From contig NZ_AUFT01000012.1 in the NCBI RefSeq assembly GCF_000426645.1, forward strand, positions 62,001 through 126,000: DNA of 64,000 nucleotides, in the 5' to 3' direction. The position numbers and the translations under genes were made by a program. The stretch is from Nakamurella lactea DSM 19367 (GTDB lineage Bacteria > Actinomycetota > Actinomycetes > Mycobacteriales > Nakamurellaceae). Below the pieces are notes generated by a model. It had not been told where the DNA came from, ran no database searches, and saw only the letters and a list, made by a program, of their open reading frames with translations. Each line of letters opens with the position of its first letter. The first letter of the stretch is position 1. Of the stretch, positions 7,973 to 17,332 are shown piece after piece.

Positions 7973-8502
7973 GCGCATCGAATGCGCGACCACGCAGTTG
8001 GATCGGGCCGACTGCCGGCCGGCGCCGGGACACCCTGCGGGAAGCCAGGTCGGTCGCCATCGTCGGTGCGTCCGACAAGCCGTCCAGGGCCTCGTATTTC
8101 GTGGCCACCTACCTGCTCTCGTCCAGCCCGTACCGGGTGTACTTCGTCAACCCCAGGCTGACCGAGATCCTCGGGCAACCGGTCTATCCGTCGCTGGCCG
8201 CGCTGCCCGAGGTGCCGGACATCGTCGACGCGTTCCGCAAGCACGACGACCTGCCCGAGGTGCTCGACGAGACCCTGGCGATCGGCGCCCCGACCCTGTG
8301 GCTGCAGCTGGGGCTGTGGCACGAGGAGGTGGCTCGCAGGGCCGAGGCCGCTGGCCTGAACGTGGTGATGGACCGGTGCATCAAGATCGAACACGCCCGC
8401 TTCCACGGCGGCCTGCATCTGGCCGGCTTCGACACCGGCGTCATCTCCTCCAAGCGCCAGTTACCCCCTGACGCCGCTTATCAACATCGCATGCGCGTGT
8501 GA
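7969..8502 (+). CDS. CoA-binding domain protein
   Basis: 177 aa, single Rossmann-type CoA-binding domain: the nucleotide-binding loop SVAIVGASDKPSRASY is at about residues 28-43, followed by the family's central PTLWLQLGLWHEEVARRAEA and VMDRCIKIEH. Small stand-alone proteins of this type commonly follow metY in actinobacteria; their role is unknown. ATGA overlap with metY. The normal family C-terminus would end near GFDTGVISSKR. Here about a dozen extra residues run into the left inverted repeat of the RlaP cassette, which supplies the last seven codons and the stop. The original 3' end may therefore have been altered by the insertion. Confidence 0.88.
   Translation: MSASNARPRSWIGPTAGRRRDTLREARSVAIVGASDKPSRASYFVATYLLSSSPYRVYFVNPRLTEILGQPVYPSLAALPEVPDIVDAFRKHDDLPEVLDETLAIGAPTLWLQLGLWHEEVARRAEAAGLNVVMDRCIKIEHARFHGGLHLAGFDTGVISSKRQLPPDAAYQHRMRV
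8475..8495. repeat. Left 21-bp inverted repeat of the RlaP cassette
   Basis: The segment begins CGCTTATCAAC and ends ATGCG. It is the exact reverse complement of 9525-9545, 21 of 21 bases. A looser match continues outward (CTGAC at 8468-8472 against GTCAG at 9550-9554). It overlaps the last codons of the CoA-binding gene. Confidence 0.9.
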
Positions 8503-8553
8503 ACGTGCACGTTCTGGGACGGGAGTGACGCGAGTCGTCACGTTCGCAAGCGC
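8493..8553. repeat. Left 61-bp palindromic repeat (family A)
   Basis: It matches 9467-9527 at 53 of 61 positions in direct orientation. The unit is itself an imperfect palindrome: its first and last 15 bases pair at 13 positions, and the core TGGGACGGGAGTGACG carries a small inner hairpin TGAC/GTCA. It also contains the exact palindrome GAACGTGCACGTTC at 8501-8514. Together with the inverted repeat it frames the nucleotidyltransferase gene. Confidence 0.85.
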
Positions 8554-8565
8554 CGGATGCCCGCG

Positions 8566-9399
8566 CTACCGGGGGCCCGGCTGCGAGCCGATCGTTCGGT
8601 CCAACCGCCGGACCGTGCCGCCCAGCAACTGGTCCAGCGGTGCCGTGTCGATGGGCGTGGCTGGCACGAACAGCTGTTCCTGGCGGTGGATCTCGCTGCG
8701 AATGAAGTCATCGATGATCGGCAGCGGGACGATCCGTTCGACCTCGCCGGCACGCCGCTTGCGGATCAGCAGGGCACCGATCTCGGCGCGCAGCGCTTGG
8801 TCGGCGACCAGGGCGTCCACCAACTCGGTGAACCGCATCGGAGCCGGTCCCATGCCGAGCGCCACCCAGCGGGCCGAAAGCAGTGAACGGAGCGCATATA
8901 GGTATTTCTTCAGCTTCACCTGATCGACGTCCAGCACCGCTCTGCTGTGCCGTCGCCCCATGTGGCTGTAGTGGTAAAAAGAGCGCTCGGGTCGGTGAAC
9001 CTGTTGCGCCACTTCGCGTATCTCGGTGACGAACTGCTGATCGGCGCGGTACACGACGGGCGAGTTGAGCCACTCCATGACCGTCGCGTTGCCCCGCTTC
9101 AAGAGCCCGAGTGTCTTCCGCAGATCCCAGCCGTTCACGTCGTAGACGTCGTTGATCGGCAGCTCGATGACGTTCCGGAGCCGGTCGACCGACAGGTACC
9201 AGTCCAGTCGGTGGACGAAGATGAACCGCACGTCGTAGTCGCTGTCGGGGGAGGCGAAACCCCAGCCGCGGCTGCCGGACTCGCAGGCGAACACGATTCG
9301 AACGTCGTGCTCGCGCTCGACGTCATCCAAAGTGGCCAGCACCTGCCGCCGCACGACCGGGTCGATCGGGTGCTCGACCGGGCCGGACGGGGTAGTCAC
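8566..9399 (-). CDS. RlaP-family nucleotidyltransferase (DNA polymerase beta superfamily)
   Basis: 277 aa from the GTG at 9399 (ATG at 9438 is the alternative start). The polymerase-beta-type active site is clear: GSRGWGFASPDSDYDVRF, giving the G-S motif and the two metal-binding aspartates (D-x-D in DYDVR). Downstream are IELPINDVYDVNGWDLRKTL and VMEWLNSPVVY, typical of the PF10127 (RlaP) group, followed by a helical C-terminal half. The family has been proposed to act in RNA repair in phage- or toxin-defence settings; the substrate is not established. The gene stands alone, with no ligase or RtcB beside it, and is enclosed by 61-bp direct and 21-bp inverted repeats between two convergent housekeeping genes. 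Confidence 0.88.
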   Translation of the reverse strand: MTTPSGPVEHPIDPVVRRQVLATLDDVEREHDVRIVFACESGSRGWGFASPDSDYDVRFIFVHRLDWYLSVDRLRNVIELPINDVYDVNGWDLRKTLGLLKRGNATVMEWLNSPVVYRADQQFVTEIREVAQQVHRPERSFYHYSHMGRRHSRAVLDVDQVKLKKYLYALRSLLSARWVALGMGPAPMRFTELVDALVADQALRAEIGALLIRKRRAGEVERIVPLPIIDDFIRSEIHRQEQLFVPATPIDTAPLDQLLGGTVRRLDRTIGSQPGPR

Positions 9400-9466
9400 T
9401 CGTCCACCGTAAGGATCGGACGAAAGTTGCGGCGTCATCCGAGCCGGTCCGTCCTTGTCCCGTCCG

Positions 9467-9527
9467 GCGCTTGCGAACCTGCGCGTTTTGGGACGGGAGT
9501 GAAGCGAGTCGTCAACTTCGCAAGCGC
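9467..9527. repeat. Right 61-bp palindromic repeat (family A)
   Basis: Direct copy of 8493-8553 (53 of 61 identical). Its arms GCGCTTGCGAA (9467-9477) and TTCGCAAGCGC (9517-9527) are perfectly complementary, so the unit can fold into a hairpin. Confidence 0.85.
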
Positions 9528-9545
9528 ATGCGATGTTGATAAGCG
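9525..9545. repeat. Right 21-bp inverted repeat of the RlaP cassette
   Basis: Exact reverse complement of 8475-8495. It ends five bases before the stop codon of glyA, so the cassette fits tightly between two convergent genes. Confidence 0.9.
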
Positions 9546-9550
9546 CCGGG

Positions 9551-10891
9551 TCAGAGGGTCGGGTAGAGGGGGAAACGGGCGGCGACGGCGCTGACGCGGG
9601 CCCGCAGCGACTCGGCCAGGGCGGCATCCAGCTCGCCGGACGGTGCGGTCAACGCGGTGGCGATGACGTCGGCGACCTCGGCGAACGCCGCGGCGTCCAG
9701 CCCGCGGGTGGCCAGTGCCGGGGTGCCGATCCGCAACCCGGAAGTCACCATCGGCGGGCGCGGGTCGAACGGCACCGCGTTGCGGTTGACGGTGATGCCG
9801 ATCGAGTGCAGCCGGTCCTCGCCCTGCTTGCCGTCCAGTTCGGAGTCGCGCAGGTCGACCAGCACCAGGTGCACGTCGGTGCCGCCGGTCAGCACGGTCA
9901 CCCCGGCGGCGGTGACGTCGTCGGCGGTCAGCCGCTCGGCCAGCGCTTTCGCGCCGTTCACCGTGCGCTCCAGCCGCTCCTTGAACGCGGGGTCGGCCGC
10001 CATCTTGAACGCCACCGCCTTGCCGGCGATCACGTGCTCGAGCGGCCCGCCCTGCTGACCGGGGAACACCGCCGAGTTGATCTTCTTGGCCAGGTCCGCC
10101 TCGTTGGTCAGGATCACCCCGCCGCGGGGTCCGCCGAGGGTCTTGTGCGTGGTGGTGGTGGTGACGTGGGCGTGCGGGACCGGTGACGGATGCAGCCCGG
10201 TGGCCACCAGCCCGGCGAAGTGCGCCATGTCCACCAGCAGGTAGGCGCCGACCTCGTCGGCGATCTCCCGGAAGCGGGCGAAATCGAGCTGCCGCGGATA
10301 GGCGGACCAGCCGGCGATGATCAGCTTCGGCGCGTGCTCGCGGGCGAGTTTGGCCACCGCGTCCATGTCGACTCGGTAGTCCTCCTTCGACACCTCATAG
10401 GCCACCACGTTGTAGAGCAGCCCGGAGAAGTTGATCCGCATGCCGTGTGTGAGGTGCCCGCCGTGCGCCAGCGACAGTCCGAGGATGGTGTCGCCCGGTT
10501 TGATCAGCGCCTGCATGGCGGCGGCGTTGGCCTGCGCGCCGGAATGCGGCTGCACGTTCGCGAAACCGGCGCCGAACAGACCCTTGACCCGCTCGATGGC
10601 GAGCGTCTCGATCTGGTCGACGAACTCGCAGCCGCCGTAGTAGCGGCGGCCCGGGTAGCCCTCGGCGTACTTGTTGGTGAGCACGCTGCCCTGCGCCTGC
10701 ATGGAGGCGACCGGGGCGAAGTTCTCCGACGCGATCATCTCCAGGGTGGACTGCTGACGGTGCAACTCGTCGGCGATCAACCCCGCGACCTGCGGGTCGG
10801 CCTGCTCCAGCGGAGCGTCCAGGCCGGGCCAGGCGGCGTCGGCCTCACCGACGGTGACGGCGGTTGCTGCGTTGGGATCGGTGGTCGACAC
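9551..10891 (-). CDS. glyA: Serine hydroxymethyltransferase
   Basis: PLP enzyme interconverting serine and glycine and charging tetrahydrofolate with one-carbon units. 446 aa. The PLP lysine lies in [14 protein letters not shown]; other signatures are [31 protein letters not shown] and [12 protein letters not shown]. The GTG at 10891 is chosen because GAGGAG sits seven bases upstream and the extended frame lacks family similarity. It has an N-terminal extension of about 25 residues before the conserved core. The leader contains GGGTCGCCACCG inside a short hairpin (ACGGG/CCCGT), a sequence also present in the metB leader. Convergent with the CoA-binding gene across the RlaP cassette. Confidence 0.96.
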   Translation of the reverse strand: MSTTDPNAATAVTVGEADAAWPGLDAPLEQADPQVAGLIADELHRQQSTLEMIASENFAPVASMQAQGSVLTNKYAEGYPGRRYYGGCEFVDQIETLAIERVKGLFGAGFANVQPHSGAQANAAAMQALIKPGDTILGLSLAHGGHLTHGMRINFSGLLYNVVAYEVSKEDYRVDMDAVAKLAREHAPKLIIAGWSAYPRQLDFARFREIADEVGAYLLVDMAHFAGLVATGLHPSPVPHAHVTTTTTHKTLGGPRGGVILTNEADLAKKINSAVFPGQQGGPLEHVIAGKAVAFKMAADPAFKERLERTVNGAKALAERLTADDVTAAGVTVLTGGTDVHLVLVDLRDSELDGKQGEDRLHSIGITVNRNAVPFDPRPPMVTSGLRIGTPALATRGLDAAAFAEVADVIATALTAPSGELDAALAESLRARVSAVAARFPLYPTL

Positions 10892-11070
10892 GGGAGGCTC
10901 CTCGCTGCGGGAACTGGGATAACGGGCTGCGGTGGCGACCCGTGCTGGCTCTCGTAGGCATCGTAACGATCGGGTGACAGGGGTAGGCGACCGGTGAAGG
11001 CACGCTCTACCGTTCGAGGGTTCCGCCGGTGCAACGTGACCCGCATCACCGGCTTCACCTTGGAGGTTGA

Positions 11071-12882
11071 ATGACAGTGCGTCGTCAAAGGCTGATGGTG
11101 GCCGGACTGGCCGCCACAGTGGCGGTGTCTCTTGCCGCATGTGCAAGCTCCGATCGGAGCGACAATTCGTCGTCGGCGCCATCCAGCGCCAGCGCACCAG
11201 GTGCGTCGACCGGCGCGGCGGACACATCCGCGCCCGCCAGCGACACCGGATCGGGTTCGGCGCCGGGATCGGGATCGGCGTCGTCGGCACCGGCGGCCGC
11301 CGGTGACACGAACGCCACCCTCACCTTCGGCGCCGCCGGAGCGCCGTCGATGTTCGACCCGCTGTACGCCACCGATGGCGAGTCGTTCCGCCCGGTGCGG
11401 CAGATGATGGAGGGCCTGGTCGGCTTCAAGCCGGGGACCGCCGACGTCGAGCCCAAGCTGGCGGAGTCCTGGACCAATTCCGCAGACGGTCTCACCTGGA
11501 ACTTCAAGATCCGCCAGGGCGTGACCTTCCACGACGGCACGAAGCTCGATGCGGCCGCGGTCTGCTACAACCTCGACCGGATGTACTCGCAGACCGGCGC
11601 CGGCGCGACCCAGGCGCAGTACTGGGCCGACAACATGGGCGGCTTCAAGGGCCAGAAGGACGACGCCGGCAAGGACGTTCCCTCGCTGTACAAGTCGTGC
11701 ACCGCCGACGGCGACACCGCGGTGGTCAAGATCTCCGCGTACACCTCGAAGTTCCCGGCGCTGCTGGGCCTTCCGTCGTTCTCCATCCAGTCGCCGACCG
11801 CGCTGAAAAAGTACGACGCGAACAACGTGCAGGCCTCCGGCGAGGCGTTCACCTACCCGGCGTACGCCATGGAGCACCCGACCGGGACCGGTCCGATGCA
11901 GTTCGGCAAGTACGACAAGACGAACGGCGTCATCGAGCTCGATCGGTACGACGGCTACTGGGGTGACAAGGCCACCGTCTCCAAGATCCTGTTCAAGGTG
12001 ATCCCGGACGAGACGGCGCGCAAGCAGGCGCTGCAGGCCGGCACCATCGACGGCTACGACCTGCCGAACCCGGCCGACTGGGACAGCCTGAAGGCCGACT
12101 ACAACCTGCTGATCCGGCCGGCCTTCAACATCCTGTACCTGGGTATCGACATGAAGAACAACCCGGCGCTGAAGGATCTGAAGGTACGCCAGGCGATCGC
12201 TTATGCGTTGAACCGCAAGGACTTCGTTGCGTCACAGCTGCCGGAGGGCGCGACCGTCGCGCTCAACAACTACCCGGACACGGTCGACGGCTGGACCAAG
12301 GACGTCGAGCCGTACGACTACAACCCGGACAAGGCGAAGCAGTTGCTCACCGAGGCCGGACAGACCAACCTGACGCTGAACTTCTGGTGGCCCACCGAGG
12401 TCTCGCGGCCGTACATGCCGGACCCGAAGAGCGTCTTCACCGCGTTCTCCGCGGACCTGCAGGCCGTCGGCATCAAGTTGAATGTCACCTCCAAGCCGTG
12501 GAACGGCGGCTACCTCGACGGTGTCGAGGCCAACAAGCCTGACCTGTTCTTCCTCGGCTGGACCGGCGACTACAACACGCCGGACAATTTCCTCGGTGGC
12601 AGCCTCGCGCTGAACAACCCGGAGAACCGGTTCGACACCGGCTCGCAGCCATGGGGCAAGACCCTGGCCAGTGAGGTGGCGGCGGCGGATGCCGAGCCGG
12701 ACACCGCCAAGCGCAACGCCATGTACGTGGAGCTGAACAAGAAGTTGGCGTCCGAATACCTGCCGGACATCCCGATTTCGAGTTCTCCGCCCGCACTGGT
12801 GCTGGCCAAGAACGTCACCGGTGTGGTGGCATCCCCGTTGACCGACGAGGACTACGCACACGCCGTCATCGGGCAGAAGTAG
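11071..12882 (+). CDS. ABC transporter substrate-binding lipoprotein (oligopeptide/dipeptide type)
   Basis: 603 aa, exported lipoprotein: signal peptide with lipobox SLAAC (Cys24), then a Ser/Ala/Gly-rich tether to about residue 80. The SBP_bac_5 (DppA/OppA) fold follows, with hallmark stretches [29 protein letters not shown] and [15 protein letters not shown]. Ligand not predictable; peptides are the usual substrate. Start ATG 11071 with GGAGG seven bases upstream. First gene of a five-gene importer (11071-17301). A strong hairpin separates it from the permease genes, which normally keeps binding-protein mRNA in excess. Confidence 0.94.
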   Translation: MTVRRQRLMVAGLAATVAVSLAACASSDRSDNSSSAPSSASAPGASTGAADTSAPASDTGSGSAPGSGSASSAPAAAGDTNATLTFGAAGAPSMFDPLYATDGESFRPVRQMMEGLVGFKPGTADVEPKLAESWTNSADGLTWNFKIRQGVTFHDGTKLDAAAVCYNLDRMYSQTGAGATQAQYWADNMGGFKGQKDDAGKDVPSLYKSCTADGDTAVVKISAYTSKFPALLGLPSFSIQSPTALKKYDANNVQASGEAFTYPAYAMEHPTGTGPMQFGKYDKTNGVIELDRYDGYWGDKATVSKILFKVIPDETARKQALQAGTIDGYDLPNPADWDSLKADYNLLIRPAFNILYLGIDMKNNPALKDLKVRQAIAYALNRKDFVASQLPEGATVALNNYPDTVDGWTKDVEPYDYNPDKAKQLLTEAGQTNLTLNFWWPTEVSRPYMPDPKSVFTAFSADLQAVGIKLNVTSKPWNGGYLDGVEANKPDLFFLGWTGDYNTPDNFLGGSLALNNPENRFDTGSQPWGKTLASEVAAADAEPDTAKRNAMYVELNKKLASEYLPDIPISSSPPALVLAKNVTGVVASPLTDEDYAHAVIGQK

Positions 12883-12892
12883 TACGCACGTA

Positions 12893-12927
12893 CAGCGGCG
12901 AGCACCGCATGTCGGTGCTCGCCGCTG
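12893..12927 (+). terminator. Hairpin after the substrate-binding gene
   Basis: Fifteen-base perfectly complementary arms (12893-12907 and 12913-12927) around the loop CATGT, ten bases after the stop codon. It probably reduces or stabilises read-through into the permease genes. Confidence 0.85.
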
Positions 12928-13055
12928 GTGCGTCGGTGGTGTGTCGGGTTGGCGCTGAGGTCGGAAATTCGCCTAGGGTCCCTCTGGTTTCGCCGTCAGG
13001 TTCAAGGCCGTGATCCGAGGTTCGGACCCCGATAGTCGAGTGAGGAGTTCGTGAC

Positions 13056-14072
13056 GTGCTCCGCTATATCGTCCGGCGACTGATCCAACTCGTTGTCGTG
13101 ATGTTCGTGCTGTCGCTGCTGCTGTTCCTGTGGTTGCGGTCGCTACCGGGTGGCCCGGACAGTGCGATCTGTGGCGAACGCTGTACGCCGGATCAACGGG
13201 TGGCGATGCGGCACGCGTTGGGCATGGACCAGCCGATCTGGGTCCAGTATTTCAAGTACATGGGCCGGGTGTTCACCGGAAACTTCGGCTATTCCTCCGG
13301 GGTCGAACCGGGTACCCCGGCGATCGAGGTCTTCCTGCACCGCCTGCCGGCCACCATCGAACTCACCATCGGGGCGCTGATCTTCGCCATCGTGCTGGGG
13401 ATCCCGCTCGGCTATTTCGCCGCCCGCCGCAAGGGTGGGATCTTCGACAACCTGGGCATCATCAGCTCGCTGGTTGGCATCGCGATCCCGGTGTTCTTTC
13501 TGGCCTATCTGCTCAAGTTCGTGTTCGCCGTCAAACTCGGCTGGCTGCCGGACAGCGGCCGGCAGTCGACCGATCTGGCCCAGCCGGCCACCCGGGTCAC
13601 CGGATTCTTCGTCCTCGACGGCCTGATCACCCGGGAATGGGACGCGTCCTGGGATGCCTTCCGGCACCTGATACTGCCGTCGATCGCGTTGGGCACCATC
13701 CCGTTTGCGGTGATCTTCCGGATCACCAGATCGTCGGTTATCGACGTGCAGAACGAGGACTACGTGCGCACGGCGGAGGCCAAGGGGCTGACCACCCAGG
13801 TGATCCGGCGCCGGCACATCCTGCGGAACGCGATGCTTCCGGTGGTCACCGTCACCGGGTTGCAGGTCGGCGCGCTGCTGGCCGGAGCAGTCCTCACCGA
13901 GACGGTGTTCGCCTACCCAGGCCTCGGCCAGGCCACCGCCATTGCCTTCCAGCTCAGGGATTTCGCGGTTCTGCAGGTGCTGGTACTGGCGTCGGCGGCC
14001 ACCTACACGCTGGTCAATCTGGTGGTGGATCTCTCCTACGCGTTGATCGATCCGCGGATCAGGACCCGGTGA
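13056..14072 (+). CDS. ABC transporter permease (DppB-like)
   Basis: 338 aa inner-membrane subunit. It has about six membrane segments and the typical N-terminus LRYIVRRLIQLVVVMFVLSLLLF. The large periplasmic loop containing LPGGP follows, then the EAA cytoplasmic coupling motif (YVRTAEAKGLTTQVIRRRH). GTG at 13056 with GAGGAG upstream. Followed after 7 nt by the second permease. The region 12928-13055 between the hairpin and this gene shows only a possible promoter and no ORF. Confidence 0.93.
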   Translation: MLRYIVRRLIQLVVVMFVLSLLLFLWLRSLPGGPDSAICGERCTPDQRVAMRHALGMDQPIWVQYFKYMGRVFTGNFGYSSGVEPGTPAIEVFLHRLPATIELTIGALIFAIVLGIPLGYFAARRKGGIFDNLGIISSLVGIAIPVFFLAYLLKFVFAVKLGWLPDSGRQSTDLAQPATRVTGFFVLDGLITREWDASWDAFRHLILPSIALGTIPFAVIFRITRSSVIDVQNEDYVRTAEAKGLTTQVIRRRHILRNAMLPVVTVTGLQVGALLAGAVLTETVFAYPGLGQATAIAFQLRDFAVLQVLVLASAATYTLVNLVVDLSYALIDPRIRTR

Positions 14073-14079
14073 GGAAACC

Positions 14080-15042
14080 ATGGTTGGACTGACGAAGAAG
14101 AAGGAGCGGATCGACCAGCTGGCTGCGTCGTCGGCGACCGCGGTGGTCGATCCCACCGACGTCGAAAGCTCCGGCGGGTCGATCCTGGCCGACGCCTGGC
14201 GTCGGCTCCGGGTGAGCCCGGTGTTCTGGATCGGCGCGGTGATCATCTCGGTGTTCGTGCTGATCGCGATCTTCGCCGACGTGATCGCTCCGCACGATCC
14301 CGGAGAATTGTTGCTGCGCAGCCAGACCAGGCTGGCCCGCAACCAGCTGGCGCCGCCGCAGCCCGGGTTCCCGCTCGGCGGCGACCAGCTCGGCCGTGAC
14401 CTGTTCTCCCGGTTGGTGATCGGCAGTCGGCAGACCCTGCTGGTCGGCGTGTTCGCGACGCTGATCGGCTTCACCGGTGGGCTGATTCTCGGCACCCTGG
14501 CCGGCGCGTTCGGCGGCAAGGTGGACACCGTGGTGATGCGGCTGGTGGACGTGCTGCTGTCGATTCCCAGCCTGCTGCTGGCCATCTCGATCGCGGCATT
14601 GTTCGCCAACCCCAGTCAGACCAGCGTGATCATCGCCGTCTCGGTGGTGCAGATCCCGGTGTTCGCCCGATTGCTCCGGGGACAGATGTTGGCGCAGCGG
14701 GAGTCCGACCACGTGCTGGCCGCGCGGGCCCTGGGGGTGAAGCGGGCACCGATCGTCTTCCGACACATGCTGCCGAACTCGCTGTCGCCGGTGATCGTGC
14801 AGGCCACACTGGTGGTGGCGATCTCGATCATCGATGCGGCGGCGCTGTCGTTCCTCGGTCTCGGCTCGCAGAGCGTGAAGGTCCCGGAATGGGGACAGAT
14901 GCTCGGCGAGGCCCAGCAGAAGATCGACTCTTACCCGCACCTGGCATTCTGGCCGGCCGGCTGCATCATCGTCGTCGCGCTCGGTTTCACCCTGCTCGGC
15001 GAGTCGCTCCGGGAAGCCCTCGATCCGAAGAATCGGCGGTGA
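14080..15042 (+). CDS. ABC transporter permease (DppC-like)
   Basis: 320 aa partner permease. A cytoplasmic N-terminal stretch of about 45 residues precedes the first membrane segment (VFWIGAVIISVFVLIAIFAD). The LGGDQLGRDLFSRLVIGSR motif and the EAA loop (HVLAARALGVKRAPIVFRH) define the DppC/OppC subfamily. ATG 14080, and the stop is four bases before the first ATPase gene, so the operon is tight. Confidence 0.93.
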   Translation: MVGLTKKKERIDQLAASSATAVVDPTDVESSGGSILADAWRRLRVSPVFWIGAVIISVFVLIAIFADVIAPHDPGELLLRSQTRLARNQLAPPQPGFPLGGDQLGRDLFSRLVIGSRQTLLVGVFATLIGFTGGLILGTLAGAFGGKVDTVVMRLVDVLLSIPSLLLAISIAALFANPSQTSVIIAVSVVQIPVFARLLRGQMLAQRESDHVLAARALGVKRAPIVFRHMLPNSLSPVIVQATLVVAISIIDAAALSFLGLGSQSVKVPEWGQMLGEAQQKIDSYPHLAFWPAGCIIVVALGFTLLGESLREALDPKNRR

Positions 15043-15046
15043 CGTC

Positions 15047-16087
15047 ATGCCTTTGCTCGAAGTCGAGGATCTAGGGGTCGAGTTCCGCCGGCGCGGACTC
15101 GAACCGTTCCGGGCGGTCGACGGGGTCAGCTTCGATGTCGACCCCGGCCAGACGGTCGGGTTGGTCGGTGAGTCCGGATGCGGGAAATCCGTCACCAGCC
15201 TGGCGATCATGCGATTGCTGATGCCGCGCGGGAACCGGGTGACCGGTCGGGTGTCGTTCGACGGCACCGACCTACTGCGGCTGCCGATCCGCGACATGCG
15301 GGACCGGCGCGGCCGGGACCTGGCGATGATCTTCCAGGACCCGCTGTCCAGCCTGAACCCGGTGATCTCCATCGGCCTGCAGGTCACCGAGGTGCTGCAG
15401 CGCCACCGCGGGATGAAGCAGTCCGCGGCCAGGGCCGAGGCCAGGGACCTGCTGGACCAGGTGGGGATCCCGGATCCGGACCGCCGACTGAAGGAGTACC
15501 CGCATCAGCTGTCCGGCGGGATGCGCCAGCGGGCGCTGATCGCGATGGCGGTGGCCTGCCGGCCGCGACTGCTGATCGCCGACGAACCGACAACGGCGCT
15601 GGACGTCACCATCCAGGCGCAGATCCTGCAATTGCTGGGCACTCTGGTCCGGGAGAACGGGACCGCGCTGATCATGATCACCCACGACCTCGGCGTGGTG
15701 GCGGGCCTGTGCGACGAGGTGAACGTGTTGTACGGCGGCCGGATCGTCGAGCGGGCCAACCGGCACGAGTTGTTCGCCACCCCACAACACCCGTACACCC
15801 ATGGCCTGCTGGCCTCCATCCCGAGGCTGGACGCGCCGGCCGGCGAGCGGCTGCACCCGGTGCAGGGCTCGGTGTCCGACAACATCCCGTGGACCAGCGC
15901 CTGTGCCTTCGCGCCGCGCTGCGGCAACGAGGTCGATCGCTGTCGGTCGGCCTCGCCGGAACTGACCGCGGCGCCGTTGGGACACGGGCACCAGCTGCGG
16001 TGCTTCAACCCGGTACTGCCGGACGGCGCCGGCGTCGGCGCCACGGGCGGTTCCGCTCCGGTCGATTCTGCAGGAGAAGCGTTGTGA
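15047..16087 (+). CDS. ABC transporter ATP-binding protein (DppD-like)
   Basis: 346 aa cytoplasmic ATPase. Walker A is GESGCGKS near residue 43, the Q-loop is [12 protein letters not shown], the signature is [14 protein letters not shown], Walker B is [12 protein letters not shown], and the switch histidine lies in ITHDLGVV. The C-terminal oligopeptide-type extension carries the Cys-rich [14 protein letters not shown] stretch seen in DppD/OppD. The stop overlaps the GTG of the next ATPase (GTGA). Confidence 0.93.
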   Translation: MPLLEVEDLGVEFRRRGLEPFRAVDGVSFDVDPGQTVGLVGESGCGKSVTSLAIMRLLMPRGNRVTGRVSFDGTDLLRLPIRDMRDRRGRDLAMIFQDPLSSLNPVISIGLQVTEVLQRHRGMKQSAARAEARDLLDQVGIPDPDRRLKEYPHQLSGGMRQRALIAMAVACRPRLLIADEPTTALDVTIQAQILQLLGTLVRENGTALIMITHDLGVVAGLCDEVNVLYGGRIVERANRHELFATPQHPYTHGLLASIPRLDAPAGERLHPVQGSVSDNIPWTSACAFAPRCGNEVDRCRSASPELTAAPLGHGHQLRCFNPVLPDGAGVGATGGSAPVDSAGEAL

Positions 16088-17301
16088 CACAGGACGACTT
16101 GTTCGCCGCCGGGGAACCCGAGCAGCCGCGACCCGAGCCTGCGGAGCTCACCGAGCGGATCGAGCAGCTGCACGTCGAAGGGCTGGCCGAGACCGACGCG
16201 CCGACCGAGGACGAGGTGGCCGGCGGCCGCGCCTCGGCCGCGGCGCTGTCCGCGGCCACCGCCGACGCCGCCGACGTCCTGCTGGAGGTCAACGACCTGA
16301 AGGTGCACTTCCCGATCAAACGCGGGGTGGTGTTCGACAAGACCGTCGGCTACGTCTATGCCGTCGACGGGGTGTCGCTGGCGGTTCGGCGAGGCGAGAC
16401 CTACGGGCTGGTCGGCGAATCCGGTTGCGGCAAGAGCACTCTCGGGCGCGGTATCCTCCGGCTGGAGGAGCCGACGGCCGGCCAGGTGATCTTCGACGGG
16501 GTCGACGTGGCCGGGCTGGCCGGCGAGGAACTGCGCCGGACCCGGCGCCGGATGCAGATGGTCTTCCAGGACCCATTGGGGTCGCTGGACCCGCGGCAGA
16601 GCGTCGAATCGCTGCTGCTGGAGGGGATGAAGGCGCACGGGCTGACGAAGGGCAAGATCGAGACGAACCGCGAGCTGCGGGAACTGCTGTCGTCGGTCGG
16701 GCTGCCGGCCACGGCTTTGCGCAAGTACCCGCACGAGTTCTCCGGTGGGCAGCGACAGCGGATCGGCATCGCCAGGGCGCTGACGGTCGGTCCCGAGCTG
16801 ATCGTTGCCGACGAACCTGTTTCGGCGCTTGACGTCTCGGTGCAGGCGCAGGTGATCAACCTGATGGAGGACCTACAGCAGGAACGGGGTCTGACGTACA
16901 TCGTGATCGCCCACGATCTCGCCGTCGTCCGGCACATCTCGGATCGGGTCGGGGTGATGTATCTGGGCGCGCTGGTGGAGGAGGCGCCGTCGGCGGATGT
17001 CTATGCCGAGCCGCTGCACCCGTACACCCGGGCGCTGATGTCGGCGGTGCCGGTGCCGGATCCGGTGCTGGAGGACACCAGGGAGCGGATCATCCTGACC
17101 GGCGACCTGCCGTCGCCGGCGAACCCGCCGACCGGCTGCCGCTTCCACACCCGATGCCCGTGGCGGCAGGAAACGCGCTGCGACACCGAACGTCCGGTGC
17201 TCACCGAGCTGAAGCCAGGACACCGGGTGGCCTGCCACTACGCCACCGAGATCGGCTCCGGTCGGCTGAAGCCGAACGCGGAGCCGCTTCAATTGGTGTG
17301 A
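16084..17301 (+). CDS. ABC transporter ATP-binding protein (DppF-like)
   Basis: 405 aa. GTG start at 16084 in 4-bp overlap with the preceding ATPase. It has an unusual acidic N-terminal extension of about 60 residues (rich in Glu, Pro, Ala) before the ABC domain begins at [18 protein letters not shown]. Motifs: Walker [11 protein letters not shown]-loop [14 protein letters not shown], signature [15 protein letters not shown], Walker [13 protein letters not shown], and a C-terminal [15 protein letters not shown] cluster typical of oligopeptide transporters. Last gene of the operon. Confidence 0.93.
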   Translation: MTQDDLFAAGEPEQPRPEPAELTERIEQLHVEGLAETDAPTEDEVAGGRASAAALSAATADAADVLLEVNDLKVHFPIKRGVVFDKTVGYVYAVDGVSLAVRRGETYGLVGESGCGKSTLGRGILRLEEPTAGQVIFDGVDVAGLAGEELRRTRRRMQMVFQDPLGSLDPRQSVESLLLEGMKAHGLTKGKIETNRELRELLSSVGLPATALRKYPHEFSGGQRQRIGIARALTVGPELIVADEPVSALDVSVQAQVINLMEDLQQERGLTYIVIAHDLAVVRHISDRVGVMYLGALVEEAPSADVYAEPLHPYTRALMSAVPVPDPVLEDTRERIILTGDLPSPANPPTGCRFHTRCPWRQETRCDTERPVLTELKPGHRVACHYATEIGSGRLKPNAEPLQLV

Positions 17302-17332
17302 CGCCGGAGCGGCGGAGCGCGATGGGTAGCGG

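Noticed and set aside
10892-11070. Possible ZTP or glycine riboswitch before glyA
   Set aside because: The leader lacks the conserved cores of either class; only a short hairpin with a motif shared with metB is present.
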